Assembly (NCBI GenBank): GCA_028023455.1
Contig: JAQFVV010000503.1
Location: forward strand, 1-64,000
DNA length: 64,000 nt
Reading direction: 5' to 3'
Source: Epiperipatus broadwayi
Taxonomy: Eukaryota > Onychophora > Udeonychophora > Euonychophora > Peripatidae
In this document: positions 41,326 through 53,954 of the stretch, in pieces
How positions within the stretch are numbered: position 1 is the stretch's first letter
Layout of the letters: each line of letters opens with the position of its first letter
Translations under genes and position numbers: made by a program
Notes under the pieces: generated by a model
What the model was told of the DNA's origin: nothing
The model's database searches: none
Seen by the model: only the letters and a program-made list of their open reading frames with translations

Positions 41326-43215
41326 GTATGCATTCTCTTAACAAAATAAGTTAAGGCAGTCGCATCTCATTATAGTCATATTTAAGGTCTTCATATAGGA
41401 TGCCACGAATGATGTGATTTAATTTTGATATAAAACTATATCTGTTCCCAACAAATAACTTATTATAAATAAATTATTATATCTAAATCACATCAAATTA
41501 ATTTTCACCTTACTTAACTTAACCGTTATGCTCAGATTTCGAACTCAGGGAAGTTTAACAATTGATTCTCTTCTGGGGTTCCTATCAATATTCTAAAGTA
41601 ATATTAATAACAAATCTCACTCTTTAAATTAAATAAAACAAAATTGAAAACTTCATTTAATTTAATATAAAAAACATAATAATTCTTTATTTAACAAATA
41701 AATAACTTAAATTTTACAATATATAAATTTTTTTTATACATCTACTTCCTTATATTAAAAAATATAAATATTCTATTTACTTATGGTAGATATATTTTCT
41801 AACTTATAACACTACGTGATTTTACAACGTATATAAAATATAAGTATCTAAATATTAAGACTTTTATATTAACACTATTCTATAATAATTTATACAAATA
41901 ATAATCCAATCATTTATATATAATATTTTCATTCGTTAAAATGATTGTAAGTAATTTATGTTTATTAATATAAAAATATATATTTTATATCAATGTTAGT
42001 CATTTATCCATTTATCATACATTATGGTTATTAGACTATTTGGATTAGTATAAACAATGTAGTGTCATGTCATAGAAAATAATAGTATGTGCATTTAAAA
42101 ATAATTTATCTCTTACCTCCAAGTTCACTTTATTCGTTTCCCATATTAATATTTCTTAACCTATATCTAAATCTTTATTAATCATAAATAGAAGTAAAAA
42201 TATTTTAAATTCTTAATCCTCTCTTATTATTTATTTCTTTAATGAAATGAATTCAATAATAAAAGAAATGAAATTAATGTTTCCCAATTATAATTTTTAA
42301 AAATTAAATAATATTTATAAAAGTTAATACAAGTCCTAGATGTTCCTGCAATTTGCGAATGAAAATCCTTCGAAGGTGCAATTTTTAATTCCTTCATTGT
42401 TATACATTGAAAAAAAATAATAGGGGATCCCAGGTTAACATTAAGTTTCCTCCTTGTAGGTAGATTTTATCTTCGTTAATAAACAGTTCTTTGATTAACA
42501 ATTATAATTTCATTTTGAAGATATTGCTTTTATAATTTTATAAGCATTCAGCAAAAGATGTTATTCACAGATATATACTTGACTAGACAAGTGCATTTTA
42601 TATATCCCATGATAAATTGGTGTTCTACCCGCTTTGCATTTTCCTTATAATGTAAAGTACATTAAATTTAGTTGAAATTTTTATAAACATGCTCTTTTTA
42701 AAATGAAGTTTACAATTAGAACTCTGATTAGAATGATTTTTTATCGAACACGAAAATATATTCTAACCAAGTAATTTAAAAATTACTTTCTTTAAAAAAA
42801 TATTAGAAATTTCTTCTAATAAGTATTAAGTCATTCAAAATATAGATTTTATACTATACAATGGTTTTTTTTAAATCAGACGCAGTATAAGTTTTAATGA
42901 GAATATAGCTGCAAGAATAGAATCCTTAATCTTTTTATAAAAAAAATTAATACTTTTATATCGAGCTGGATGAGCTTGTGGAAGCATACGCATTCTACAT
43001 TGTTACATTAGAATTCGATATTAAAATCACTAAATTAATTTTATTTCCTTTAATTCGATAAACAGTAAGTGAACCCAGTAGTCATTACTATGTCAACTGT
43101 CTTTTATCAACAATGATTTTTCATTTTAAAGAATGAAAAATACTAATTTACTAAATTATATATTTATTTTCATAAATATAATAAGAATACAAATATAATG
43201 TATACATATTGCTTA
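41326..43215. other. ~1.9-kb insert between blocks A and B, copy 2 (TGTAACGG start)
   Basis: It follows a TA array with TGTAACGGTATGC. It sits at the same place relative to blocks A and B as the insert at 34403, but its sequence is different. A worn tRNA-like patch (CGTTATGCTCAGATTTCGAA near 41524) lies inside. No long frames. The right end is uncertain: GTTACA occurs at 43002-43007, and block B resumes only after the palindromic TA region. Confidence 0.45.
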
Positions 43216-43248
43216 TATGTATGTATGACTATATATATACTTCTACAA

Positions 43249-43292
<44 letters not shown>

Positions 43293-43329
43293 TATATGTA
43301 GAAGTATATATATAGTCATACATACATAT
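43216..43329. repeat. Perfect palindrome around a TA microsatellite
   Basis: TATGTATGTATGACTATATA on the left and its reverse complement on the right flank a (TA)n core (43250-43298). The arms, including TACTTCTACA / TGTAGAAGTA, are about 32 bases and match exactly. Confidence 0.92.
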
Positions 43330-43341
43330 TATAGCAGATTT

Positions 43342-44647
43342 GTGTATTATTTGCAAAAGTTATATTATTAAAACAAGGGGTCATTTATTTTTAAAGCAGT
43401 AAATCCTATTCAATGTCATTAGTGACATTTATCCATATTGTGTTACTGACATTTGGCTTATCTTTGTGAATTTATATATGTGCTTCTAATCTGGTGGATG
43501 CAACAGGATCAAATCCGGATTTCTCCTTATATTCTGTCCTGTGGTTAGTTGAACTTCCAGGACTTATTCTGTATAAAAAGGCCTCTGCACATTGGTGATT
43601 CCAGTATGCCTGACTATGCCTATCCACTTTTCTCTAAGCACTACCCTAGGAAGGGGCTCTTAGACTTCGTTTTTCATCCAAAAGCACATTTTCTATTTTT
43701 TCTATTCCACTATGTCAGTACCAACCTCTCTTCATTTATTATTTCTTTTGCTTCATGACCCAGTTTTGATTTTATAATATGAAAATTGCACTCTGCTCAA
43801 AAATATATGTAAATTGCCAAATATTAACAATTGTATTAATTAATAATATTTTTTCAATCTTATTATACAATCCCACCATCATAATTATTATTTCTGTGTT
43901 TAAGAGTATATGTCTTGGGGAAATCAAGTGTTTGGTCTTTTAAATGTTAATTAAAAGAAGTTAATAAATATTTTGCCCTATAATCAAATATAATTTTTCA
44001 AATGTATTTTATTTACTTTCATTTCTTTTACATATGTAATGAATCTCGGCATGCTTACCGAAATCATATGTTAGACACCATGTTTCAGAACCATAAACCA
44101 AAGCGTTAATAGCAATCTTATGTAATCTTTTTAATAAATGATTGGCATCTTAATACTGTACCCACCAAAGATGTGTGTTAAATTATATCTACTATTTAGT
44201 TAATGAAAGAGCATATGAGAATCATCAGCGTGAATCTAAATATATAATTATCTGTCATATAGTAGACCGCTCATTCATGCTAACACTAATGTATATAATT
44301 AATTTATTATGTTAAACTATTTTTTTAATATCTAATTTATTTCAGTCTTTCAAATTACCTTTTTTTTACTTCCACATGTACAACCATCCATGTGCCTATT
44401 TAATGAAGTCATAATGTAGTTTGTAAATAAGTATCATTGTTTTCTCTGCTCTGCTAGTGGGCTGGATTTTAGAATATATTCTCATGTGCCATTATTATAT
44501 GTTATTCATTAGGTGTTTGATCTGGAGCTTAGGGAACAGGTTCAAATTCAGGTTGGTCCCTGACCTACATCTCGGACTTATCTGGGTTTGAAGTACATCT
44601 TGGGAATTCCAGCTCATGTTAGATGGATCAAAATGTTTTGACCAGTA
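43342..44647 (-). repeat. Block B, copy 2 (probable decayed LINE fragment)
   Basis: Second copy of 36546-37877. On the minus strand near 44070-44140 it reads HKIAINALVYGSETWCLTYD, clearer than in copy 1. YGSETW is a hallmark of the RT C-terminal region of several LINE clades (compare LTYGSETW in the intact RTE at 62.3 kb). The remainder is too worn to assign. Confidence 0.65.
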
Positions 44648-45881
44648 CAATGTCAGTTGCTCATTAATTTCTGATCTGATTGATTTATCTATATTATATA
44701 ATTTGTTGAAGGTTACTGTTATCTCCTGAATCCCCTCCTCTTCTGGTGTCATATAAATTTATGATAGGATAAACCAATCTTCCAAGGATTGGGTCATTTA
44801 TTCTGAATACCAAACAAGTAATAATTAAGTTAATTGAATACAAACATTGAACATAAAAAAAAATATTGTAATTGTCAAAGTGTGAGTGATTAATATTGGA
44901 TAAGAATAAAGTATCACCTTTCAAGTCAGTAGACTAATGTATTGGCTAACAAGTTTGGGGGACTGCACCTAAATTTTATTATTAAATGAAAAATAAAAAA
45001 ATTAAATTGGTGGCTCCCCATGGTTGGATGAATTGATTCTTTGTTTCAAAAGAAAGAAACCAATTTGATAAAAGAAATATGAATAAAAAAATTATAAAAA
45101 TATAATTTGAGACATTAATCTAGTATAGTCTAACCATAGTTCAAATCTTGTAGTTCAAATTGTAAAATGTCCAAATATCTTTGCGTTTACAAAAGTTCCT
45201 TTGTATGAACTAGATGGTAGTTCATCAGATAATATTTGGTTGCCATCTGGATCTTTGTGTTGGTGACTAAGACTCTTTTATAATTATCTTTCCTATACTG
45301 AGATAATTTATTTGCTTGATTGTAGCACATTGTAAATATCTTTACCATTGTGGTGTCATGATGTTAATGTGAAATGATAATCATATCTTGAAACATATTC
45401 ACATGATGATCAGCTCCATGCCCATGGTATTTTTCACTTCCTAGCCATGCTTAATTTGTTGTTTTTTAGTTTATAACTTGGATTAAAATATGAGCTTAAA
45501 GGAAATTGGTAGTGGGTTCCTTAACCAACTTTTTTGAATTGTAATGGTAGTGGCTTATGAGCTCTACTATTGAGGACAGTTAAGATGATAACTAACTTAA
45601 TTGTAGAAATTTAAAAAGTAAATTTTTTTAAAGACATAATTTACTCTCCTTCCTTTTTTTTTCTTCTTAAAAAGAACAAAGCCATTCTATATTGTCTTAT
45701 CTTTCATTGATTGATATATGAGTTTCAAGATGTACTTTTATTTCTTTTATTGATGTCATTGTGACATTTATAAATCTTTATGATGGATTAATAAATATAA
45801 AAAAAAACATTAATAATTTCTTTCTTTTGTTTTTTGAGATTTTTATTTGCTGGCATTTATAGGTTTGGTGTATATATATTA
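44648..45881. other. AT-rich spacer, no gene identified
   Basis: No supported coding, RNA or repeat feature. Confidence 0.5.
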
Positions 45882-46229
45882 TGCCAGGCACTATCAAATG
45901 GCCTTGCACAAAGTCTATATTAAGCACAACAAATCAATAAATGTGCTATATTAATAATGGAAGTTGGGTCTGAGCATTAAAATACCCCCACACACCAATT
46001 TAAAGCAATATGAAATTGACACAAATATTGTACACGTATAATAAACTTATGTATTTTTTTTTTAATTTTTGTATATTTTATACGTTATTTTATATATTTT
46101 GCTTTTTTCTGAAAAAATCAAATAGAGAAAAGCAAATTTTATTAAACAAATGGATCAAATGTTGGAACATATTAGTAAAGTAAATAATTAAAGCAATTGT
46201 TCCAACATACTTGTATATATTTTTTTTAA

Positions 46230-46427
46230 TTACTTTTCTAAAAATTGTAATCTTATTCTGAAATCAAAAAATGTTAATTGCTTTGGTAAAAACTTAATCA
46301 AAAAGCAAAATGTTTGATAACGAATGTTATAATTAAAATATTTTTTTTCTTTATATAGATAAAGTAGAAATTCTTTTGTATTGATATCTGGAATGAAATG
46401 ATTTGGGGTTTTCAAGATGGAAACCAA
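46230..46427 (-). CDS. Uncharacterised 65-codon frame shared by both block C copies
   Basis: The frame (ends …FFDFRIRLQFLEK) is open here and, from FIPDINTKEF onward, also open at 53114-53299. Several of the nucleotide differences between the copies are synonymous (for example CGT/CGC, TAT/TAC). There is at least one replacement (Leu to Phe). The protein is rich in Phe, Tyr and Lys with no domain I recognise. It may be a chance frame in a young duplication or a remnant of a transposon protein. I do not claim function. Confidence 0.2.
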   Translation of the reverse strand: MVSILKTPNHFIPDINTKEFLLYLYKEKKYFNYNIRYQTFCFLIKFLPKQLTFFDFRIRLQFLEK

Positions 46428-46831
46428 TTATTATATTAAATCCTAAAATGTAGAATTTAATCGGAAAAATATAAAGGAATATTTATAATCTAAGTGATAA
46501 GCTAAATTAAAAGGATTGGCTGATTCATACTTCTCAGGGGGGGATACCTGAATTGGTTCTTATGAGTGGGACTGATAACTTTAGTCAGTGCTGGGGGATT
46601 CATTCTTTCTTCTTTTGGCATTTAAGTAGCTCACTACTTTGGCTCTAGAATTATCCAATCACCCAGCTACTCATAGATTAATTTATGAACTAGACTACTG
46701 CTGATATTTTCTAAGAAATCCATTATGCAGTTCTTTTAAGAACTCTTGATTTCTTAAGGATTTAGTGAACCATTCAAGATAGTGAATGAACATTTAATAC
46801 AATAATTATTGTATTATAACAGATAGAAAAT

Positions 46832-47074
46832 ATGGAGAAATCTACTAGAGGTTCCAGTAAAATGACTGTGGGGAAGACAACCAGCCAGTGCACCTGCCCT
46901 TTCTCTGTCCAAATCGCCAAGATGTGATCATGCCAGTTTCAGCAGGCCACGATGATGAGAACAGTTGCCTTGCCTATGCCTGAATGAGATGAAATCCTCA
47001 TCGCACAGCTAGTTGAATTGAAACTGCTCAAAGCCCAATTAGAAGATGAAGACGCCTACATAAGTTTCTTTTAA
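46832..47074 (+). pseudogene. Possible exon or ORF remnant in block C, copy 1
   Basis: A frame starting MEKSTRGSSKMTVGKTTSQC, interrupted by TGA at 46925-46927 and 46985-46987, ends …LVELKLLKAQLEDEDAYISF followed by TAA. The last 27 codons are helical and charged, like the tail of a coiled-coil segment. The same frame exists at 53712-53954 without indels. Base composition here is clearly GC-richer than the surroundings. The source protein is not recognised. Confidence 0.3.
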
Positions 47075-48847
47075 AAATGTTTTATTATTAAATTAATTCA
47101 TTCTGATATTTCCGATAATTAGAAATATATATATTTTATTATTATTTATTATTAATCATTTAAAAAAAGGAGAGTTGTCTGTCGCATATATATATATATA
47201 TATATACTGGATTTACGGTTATTATGGGCATAATGATAAAGCTTTTACTTAAATCTGTTAATTCATTTTCATTCTTTTTTGTTGCTATTCATTTTCCTCT
47301 TGTTGTTACTCCTAATTTGTCATACATAAATATACATGTGTATATATGTGCACATACACTTATAATATTCGGTAAATACGATATCTCATGTTGAATATCT
47401 AAAAATGTATTTAACCATATATCCTTTTTAAATTATTTTTTTATCATGGCAGTACCTTATGATGAGTGCAAAAGGGTTTTATTCATTGTAAATTCTTCGT
47501 AAGCCAGTCCACTAATAACTTTATATTTAAAATAGTAGTAGGTGTATAATTGTGCTGCACTTATACACATGTATAAGAAATTTATCACAAAAGCCAAATA
47601 GATACAGTACCTCATGTTGAGTACTATATGGTATCTTAACTAACACAACCTTATTGACTTATTGAAAAATATGAAATTAGTGAAATATTTCATAGTGCAA
47701 AAATACGTATGCATAGTTTTTTTTTGACTATATTTGCTATCAATAAAAAAAAGGTTTTAAAGTCCTGAGTAAAAGTGTATGCCTATATGACCAAAAATTT
47801 CTTATCTAAAAATATCTGTACATCAAATCGCACAAAGTATAACTTATTTCTACAGGGTAAAAAGCTCAGACCATTTCCATTCTTTATGAAACATTGTATT
47901 GTAAATAGCTTTAGGGGTTTATCTATTTTCGTATTCATTTAAATTGTATTTATTTCAAAGCAATCAAATATATATATGAGTTGTGATAATAATTCATTTA
48001 TTTATTTTATCATTTTAAGTATGAAATGGTAGTGGGTATTTGGGATTAAATAAATATTTAATCATAATATTAGACTTGTTTCGTTTTCGTATTATTATTT
48101 ATTTGATAAAATGTATTCTTTTCTTATCAACCATGTACCTGTAGTAATCATTTGACTTACCCATTGAAGATCCTAGATGTAGAGTGACTGAGCTAGCCAC
48201 ACGGGATATCGCTCTACCGGGGTGTTAGATCTTATTCTCTTGCTCCGCTGGACATATGGTATTGCACACCCTTCTAGGAAGGGGGGAAAACTTATTTTTA
48301 TTATTTTCTAAGAAGTGGCATGCAAAAACTATCTGTAAATAGACTTTTCAAAGGTGTGTATTTGCCATAGGTCCTAAACATCTGGGTGTTTGAGTAATAT
48401 ATCAACTAAAGGGGAGTTTGAACTGGCAGAGTCCGATTAATTCACTCATTCTATCAGTTTAGTTGGAAGTACCAACATATATGAGTAGAGATAATCGGCT
48501 AAATTGGTATCCATTTCTTTCCCTGTTAAATCTTGGTCACTCTTGCTCGGTGCAAGATTAGGAATAGAAATCCGCAGGGAGTATGGTCCAGTACAGTAAA
48601 ACTGGTGCCACATGTGGTTTAAATGTAAAAAATGGTATGATTTAGGAAAGAACAAGTTAAATTATATAAATGTGTAAATTATGGTAAAAATAAATTACAT
48701 GATGTATGCCACTATATAAACTTAATGTAGGTGTAATTAAAAACTAAATTAAATGTTGAATGTATATAAGAGAAGTTAGATAAAATTCTATCGTTAGTTT
48801 TTTTTAATGCATAGCATAGTCAACAGGACATATAATTGAACACACTT

Positions 48848-49480
48848 AGTTTGATATATATATATGTAAACAAAAAAATTAAAAAACTAACTTTATTCAG
48901 ATGGAATAATAGGTGTTTGTTTATAAACTCAGAGTAGTAGATCATCTCTAACTATAATTCCTAGATCAGATTCAAGATTGTATCGTCATGAAAGAAGGAA
49001 TAAAGAAAAGATCTGAATACAATCTGAGTTTATGAAACAATCTATCGTTGAAGGTGAATAGAACATGTTTCAAACTCAGATCAAATGTACATGGTTGATC
49101 TCAGTTAATCACACATAGTAGAAGTCTGAATCTTATCATTGAAGAAAGATCAAAGGATTAGATAAAAAAAATGAAGTTAAAAACTTGTAACAAGTTTAAC
49201 TTGATTTTGTTTATCGTAATGTTTTGATTTGAATGATATAGATTGAGATTTATGTGGTGTGTGATGAATCAGACATTATATCTGGTTTGTATGTGAGTTG
49301 AAATTATGTCTAAAAATTCACGTAAGTGAATAGAAATTGTTTCATAAACTCAGAGTTGTATTCAGATCTAGTTTTTTTCTGTTCTGAGATAAAATAGTGA
49401 ATATGATCTGAAAGTGGAATTATAGTTAGAGATAGTGATTATTTGATTATTAAAAAAAAGTGTTGTTTGATATATATATT
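48848..49480. repeat. Imperfect foldback element, ~630 bp
   Basis: The arm around 48880-49045 contains AAACTCAGAGTAGTAGATCA and CTAACTATAATTCC. It is complementary, with gaps, to the arm around 49330-49445, which contains GGAATTATAGTTAGAGATAG and TTTCATAAACTCAGAG. Both outer ends carry GTTTGATATATATAT. A miniature inverted-repeat or foldback transposon is a reasonable guess. Confidence 0.6.
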
Positions 49481-49948
49481 AAAGTTATTCTTAAATAATT
49501 TAAAATATTTAGTCAGTAATCTGCAGATCCAAAATGATAGTGTTATTCTTTGCGACGGATAATTAATATATATTTATCATTCAAGTTGTTAGCAATAAAT
49601 CAAATGCTCACACTATATTCTATAAATATACTGTATAAATAAAACAGACTTCGAAGTTATTTTATATAAGTATACATGTAATATATTGACGGCTGATATT
49701 TTTTTATATAGAGTACAGATTCTTTTATCTTAATAATTGCTTAACAATATTCACTTTAAACCGAATCGCTATTATTTTATTAGATAAGTAAGGTTGCCAT
49801 TTAATCAGAGTAAAAACTGACGTCAACATGTCCAATTAAAATAGAAATAAAGTACAGAAAAATTATTAAACGAATGAGTTGGGGAAAAGTTGGTTGGAGG
49901 ATTTCTATACATAGTTTTTACAAATAAGAGTAATAATTTATTATAACA

Positions 49949-50240
49949 TAATATTTTAAAATAACTTACAGTTGAATTTGTTGTTTTGTTTTGAAAAAGA
50001 AACAGAGAGAAAATAGACATTTTAGATATAGGTATAAAACCTGTTTATCAAATGTAGCGTAATATTTTAAAATAACTTATACTTGAATTTGTTGTTTGCT
50101 TTTTTTTTTTTTTTTGAAAAAGGAAAAAGTAAAATGAAATACTGTTAAATACTGGCTTAATGAATTAAAAATTTCATAATAATTTAAAATAACTTACTGT
50201 ATAATTTGTTGCTGTTGTTGTTTTTTAAAAAAGTAAGTGA
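49949..50240. repeat. Three diverged tandem units of ~113 bp
   Basis: The words TTTAAAATAACTTA followed by TGAATTTGTTGTTTG or close variants recur at about 49952, 50063 and 50178, with T-rich runs between. An old tandem repeat just upstream of the LINE fragment. Confidence 0.65.
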
Positions 50241-50342
50241 ATTAAAATAGTGTTGTATACGAGCGTAATGAATTAAAGATTCATACGTTAAACTTGATTT
50301 TCTTTTTTATCGATAAATAAGGTTAAATAGACATAGGTAAAA

Positions 50343-51566
50343 ATGGATGATGTTACGATTTTTCTAACTTCAAAGAAACAACTACATATACTCCAAAAAA
50401 TAATAGAAGACTATACAACAAAATTTCATCTGAAAATAAATACTAATAAATCAGCTGTGTGGTTAATTTTTACTGGGAAAACCAACACACAAATATACCA
50501 AGGAAAACCGAATAAGTTTCTGGGTTTCCCATTTCATTTGGGAATGGGGCAGATGAGAAGAACAATACAAGACAAAATTTTAACACAAACAGAAAGAATC
50601 ACAGACTCTTGCTAAATCATACCTTTCTCTATACTCAAAGGTTGCTCTCTTCAACCAACTGATAATGACAAAAATCACATACTACCTACCAGTGATAAAG
50701 TTTACCAAAAAATTTATATCAACAGTAAACTCCATGTGCAATAAACTACTTTGGAATAAAAAGGTAGTAGCAATTTCAATGAGGCAAATAAGCCAACCCA
50801 CAAAACTAAATGGGCTTGGACTACATACAATTTCAACTTTTTACACACAAAAAATAATAAACCTGCTGATTACAACATTTACAAAGTTTCCAAATATTCA
50901 AAAAATAATAGATATAATACCCACTGACCGACCACCTCCCAAAGACAACTATATAGCCACACTTTTAGACAGCATAAGAAATCAAAGGGATCAAAATAAC
51001 CCTGTCTAACCCAATTAAATACACATACTGGCACATACATAGCCTAATAGAGCAGACACAACAAGATATCAACAACAAAATGGTTCTTGAAATAAACAAT
51101 GCACAGCTCCTAAAAAAATATAAAAATTGGTACCTGAGCCTAAATTCTTTGACTTCATAGTCAAAGTAAATCTGAATCCTTGCCTACATCACATTTCATC
51201 CATTTTAAAAGGTTCTTTACGAAAATAGATCCACTGTGCAGATTGTGCCAAAGAGAAGAAGAAACACAACATCATTTTCTAAATGATTGTCTGGGCTTGG
51301 AAAAGGTAAGACAAATAATGATAAATAACTACCATCAGGAAGACACAACAATGGCAAAAATTCTCCAGGTATACAAAAAAAATGCAATCCCAACAATAAG
51401 AGCAGCAACATTTAGCTTGTATGCATATTGGTACACCAGATGTAAATTCAATTTTGACTACAATCAAAACAAAACCTCAACATTCCACCACAAGCTAGAA
51501 AAAATAAAAGAAAGGGATAACATGCTAGACCACCAGATATTTTGCTGCAACTTGGTCACTGTTTAA
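50343..51566 (+). pseudogene. Non-LTR retrotransposon RT C-terminal half (L1/Tx1-like?), decayed
   Basis: The sequence begins right at the catalytic box, reading MDDVTIFLTSKKQLHILQKI where the family has (Y/F)ADD. The next motif follows, LKINTNKSAVW and KFLGFPFHLG. A second frame (50665-51009) carries MCNKLLWNKK and LNGLGLHTIS, the LLW and GLGL landmarks of L1/Tx1-type elements. A third (51180-51566) has a zinc-knuckle-like CRLCQREEETQHHFLNDC. At least two frameshifts and stops separate them. It is truncated 5' at the active site. Clade placement is tentative, because only the C-terminal half is present. Confidence 0.75.
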
Positions 51567-52790
51567 ACTAAAATCAGCACTATAGTTGAAAATCAGTAAA
51601 AGAGATACAGAATAACAAGCTAAAAAGAAAAAAAGAACCCAATACACCAAAACCAGAGGACACATGACACGTCCATCAACATAATGTATATATAAAAAAA
51701 AATTAGACAAACTGAATTCAGGAACTTTGATGTTAAGAGTACAAAAACACAACAAAGAACTCAAGAGAAAGCTCTTTCTCTCATATATCTGTGAACAAAC
51801 TTATGCCCTACAGAACTGTTTAGACACAGGAACAGACTTATGCTTACTGTGTAAGCCCAATCTTACCTATGTAATCATTGTTTTTTAATCAATAAAATAT
51901 GCTTTGAAACATAATTAGAACAGGGCATAGAAAAGACACATAATAGGAGATTGGGGAATAAGGCAGAGTTAGGTGCATGGTTCAGACCACCCTTGCTAAG
52001 GCTAGGGTGTACTAAGCATGATAATTAAGCTGATCACATAATTTAAAAGTCCGTGTAGTTAGATGCTAGGTTACTTGTGAACTTTTGCTTCTTCGGCATT
52101 GTGTGTATAGGTCGATTCATATCGGTATTTTTTGAGATCGGGATTTGCAGATGGGGATGTGCAGAGGTTGGCTGGAGATGTCTGTGTGATCTGGACTCTC
52201 TGTGGCCTCTGGTGAATGAACACTTTTCGCCATGCAAAAATGTGAGCAATTCTTTTAGCAGAGAAAATATTCTCTGGGACTCATTTGGGGTAATGTAAAC
52301 ATACTCATAAGTCTTGTATAGAAAGACTAGAGGAGCATTAACTTCAACTCTTCTTATATATATAAACTCAAAGATCTTCCTCTGTGGTGCAAAATATCCT
52401 GTCAGCCTCCAAAAGTTATTGAGCATGGATGCACCTGCAAAGTTTGGTACATTATTCTGTTAATATTTTTCATGGTTCATTCATCTTTGCTTGGCCGCCA
52501 CAGAGTTCTAGAAAGGATGGATATCTCCATGTCGGCAGTCTGTCTTCTTTTATCTCTGACCTTGGGGGTTGGGATGCTGATGCAGTTTTGGCTGAGTATA
52601 GTGATGCTATGGGGGATGAGGTGTCACATTGTTACTGTTCTACATCATGCTTTTTATATTTTCAAAAGAAGGATATAAAAATTAGTAAAAATATAGTTAG
52701 TAAGAATATAGTTAATATCTGTATAAATAAAATTTTAAGACTTTAAATGGACATACCCATTTAAAAGTCTCATTGGAGAGGGGGGTATTG
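51567..52790. other. LINE-like 3' region and unassigned frames
   Basis: After the RT fragment comes a 3'-UTR-like stretch with AATCAATAAAATATGC near 51888, a polyadenylation-like signal. Frames at 52043-52426 (minus, 127 codons, Met-Leu-Asn-Asn-Phe-Trp…) and 52429-52746 (plus, 105 codons) overlap a GC-richer patch. A minus-strand frame near 52485-52640 reads …IPTPKVRDKRRQTADMEISI and RTLWRPSKDE, with protein-like composition. They may be pieces of a transposon ORF1; no domain was recognised. Confidence 0.35.
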
Positions 52791-53113
52791 TGCCAGGCAT
52801 TAGTCTATATTAAGCACAACGAATACATAAATGTGCTATATTAATAATGGAATTTGGGTCTGAGCATTAAAATACCTTCACACCCCAATTTAAAGTAACA
52901 TGAAATTGACACAAATATTGTACACGTATAATAAACTCATGTATTTTTTTTTTAATTTTTGTATATTTTATGATATGTTATTTTATGTATTTTGCTTTTT
53001 TCTGAAAAATTCAAATAGAGAAAAGCAAACTTTATTAAACAAATGGATCAAATGTTGGAGCATATTAGTGAAGTAAATAATTAAATCAGTTGTTCCAACA
53101 TACTTGTATATAA

Positions 53114-53299
53114 TTACTTTTCTAAAAATTGTAATCTTATTCTGAAATCAAAAAATGTTAATTGCTTTGGTAAAAACTTAATCAAAAAGCAAAATGTTTG
53201 ATAGCGAATGTTGTAATTAAAATATTTTTTTTCTTTATATAGATAAAATAGAAATTCTTTTGTATTGATATCTGGAATGAAGTGGTCTGGGTTTTTCAA
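53114..53299 (-). CDS. Uncharacterised frame, partner of 46230-46427
   Basis: Same frame as in copy 1 of block C, beginning MKNPDHFIPDINTKEF and ending FLEK. See that entry. Its conservation may simply reflect recent duplication. Confidence 0.2.
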   Translation of the reverse strand: MKNPDHFIPDINTKEFLFYLYKEKKYFNYNIRYQTFCFLIKFLPKQLTFFDFRIRLQFLEK

Positions 53300-53711
53300 G
53301 ATGGAAATCAGATATTATATTAAACTCTAAAATGTAGAATTTAATTGAAAAAATATAAAGGAATGTTTATAATCTAAGTGATAAGCTAAATTAAAAGGAT
53401 TTGCTGATTCATACTTCTCAGGGGGGATACCTGAATAGGTTCTTATGAGTGGGACTGATAATTTTAGTCAGTGCTGGGGAATTCATTCTTTCTTCTTTTG
53501 GCATTCAAGTAGCTCACTACTTTGGCTCCGGAATTCTCCAATCATCCAGCTACTCATAGATTAATTTACAAACTAGACTACTGCTATTTTCTAAAAAATC
53601 CATTATGCAGTTTTTTTAAGAACTCTTGATTTCTTAAGGATTTAGTGAACCATTCAAGATAGTGAATGAACATTTAATACAATAATTATTGCATTATAAC
53701 AAATAAAAAAT

Positions 53712-53954
53712 ATGGAGAAATCTACTAGAGGTTCCAGTAAAATAACTGTGAGGAAGACAACCAGCCAGTGCACCTGCCCTTTCTATGTCCAAATCACCAA
53801 GATGTGATCACACCAGTTCCAGCAGGCCACGATGATGACAACAGCCACCTTGCCTATGCCCCAATGAGAGGAAATCCTCACTACACAGCTAGTTGAATTG
53901 AAACTGCTCAAAGCCCAGTTAGAAGATGAAGATGCCTACATAAGTTTCTTTTAA
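53712..53954 (+). pseudogene. Possible exon or ORF remnant in block C, copy 2
   Basis: Partner of 46832-47074, with the same two stops and the same ending LVELKLLKAQLEDEDAYISF. Because the stops are shared, the frame was already closed before the duplication. Confidence 0.3.

Larger units (their letters stand above)
45882..48596. repeat. Duplicated block C, copy 1
   Basis: Runs from TGCCAGGCACTATC to CGCAGGGAGTATGGTCC. It aligns with 52791-54067 and then 56584-58035. The match looks to be above nine in ten bases. Within it are a conserved minus-strand frame (46230-46427) and a frame at 46832-47074, described separately. A tRNA-like patch lies on the minus strand near 48160-48225 (GTGTGGCTAGCTCAGTC resembles an A box), without a convincing B box. 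Confidence 0.87.
48597..50342. other. AT-rich spacer with a foldback and a worn tandem repeat
   Basis: The two structures described separately (48848-49480 and 49949-50240) occupy most of it. No gene was recognised. Confidence 0.5.

Noticed and set aside
48160-48225. tRNA gene on the minus strand in block C
   Set aside because: Only an A-box-like stretch is present. No acceptor stem, anticodon arm or B box can be folded. At best it is a tRNA-derived repeat head.
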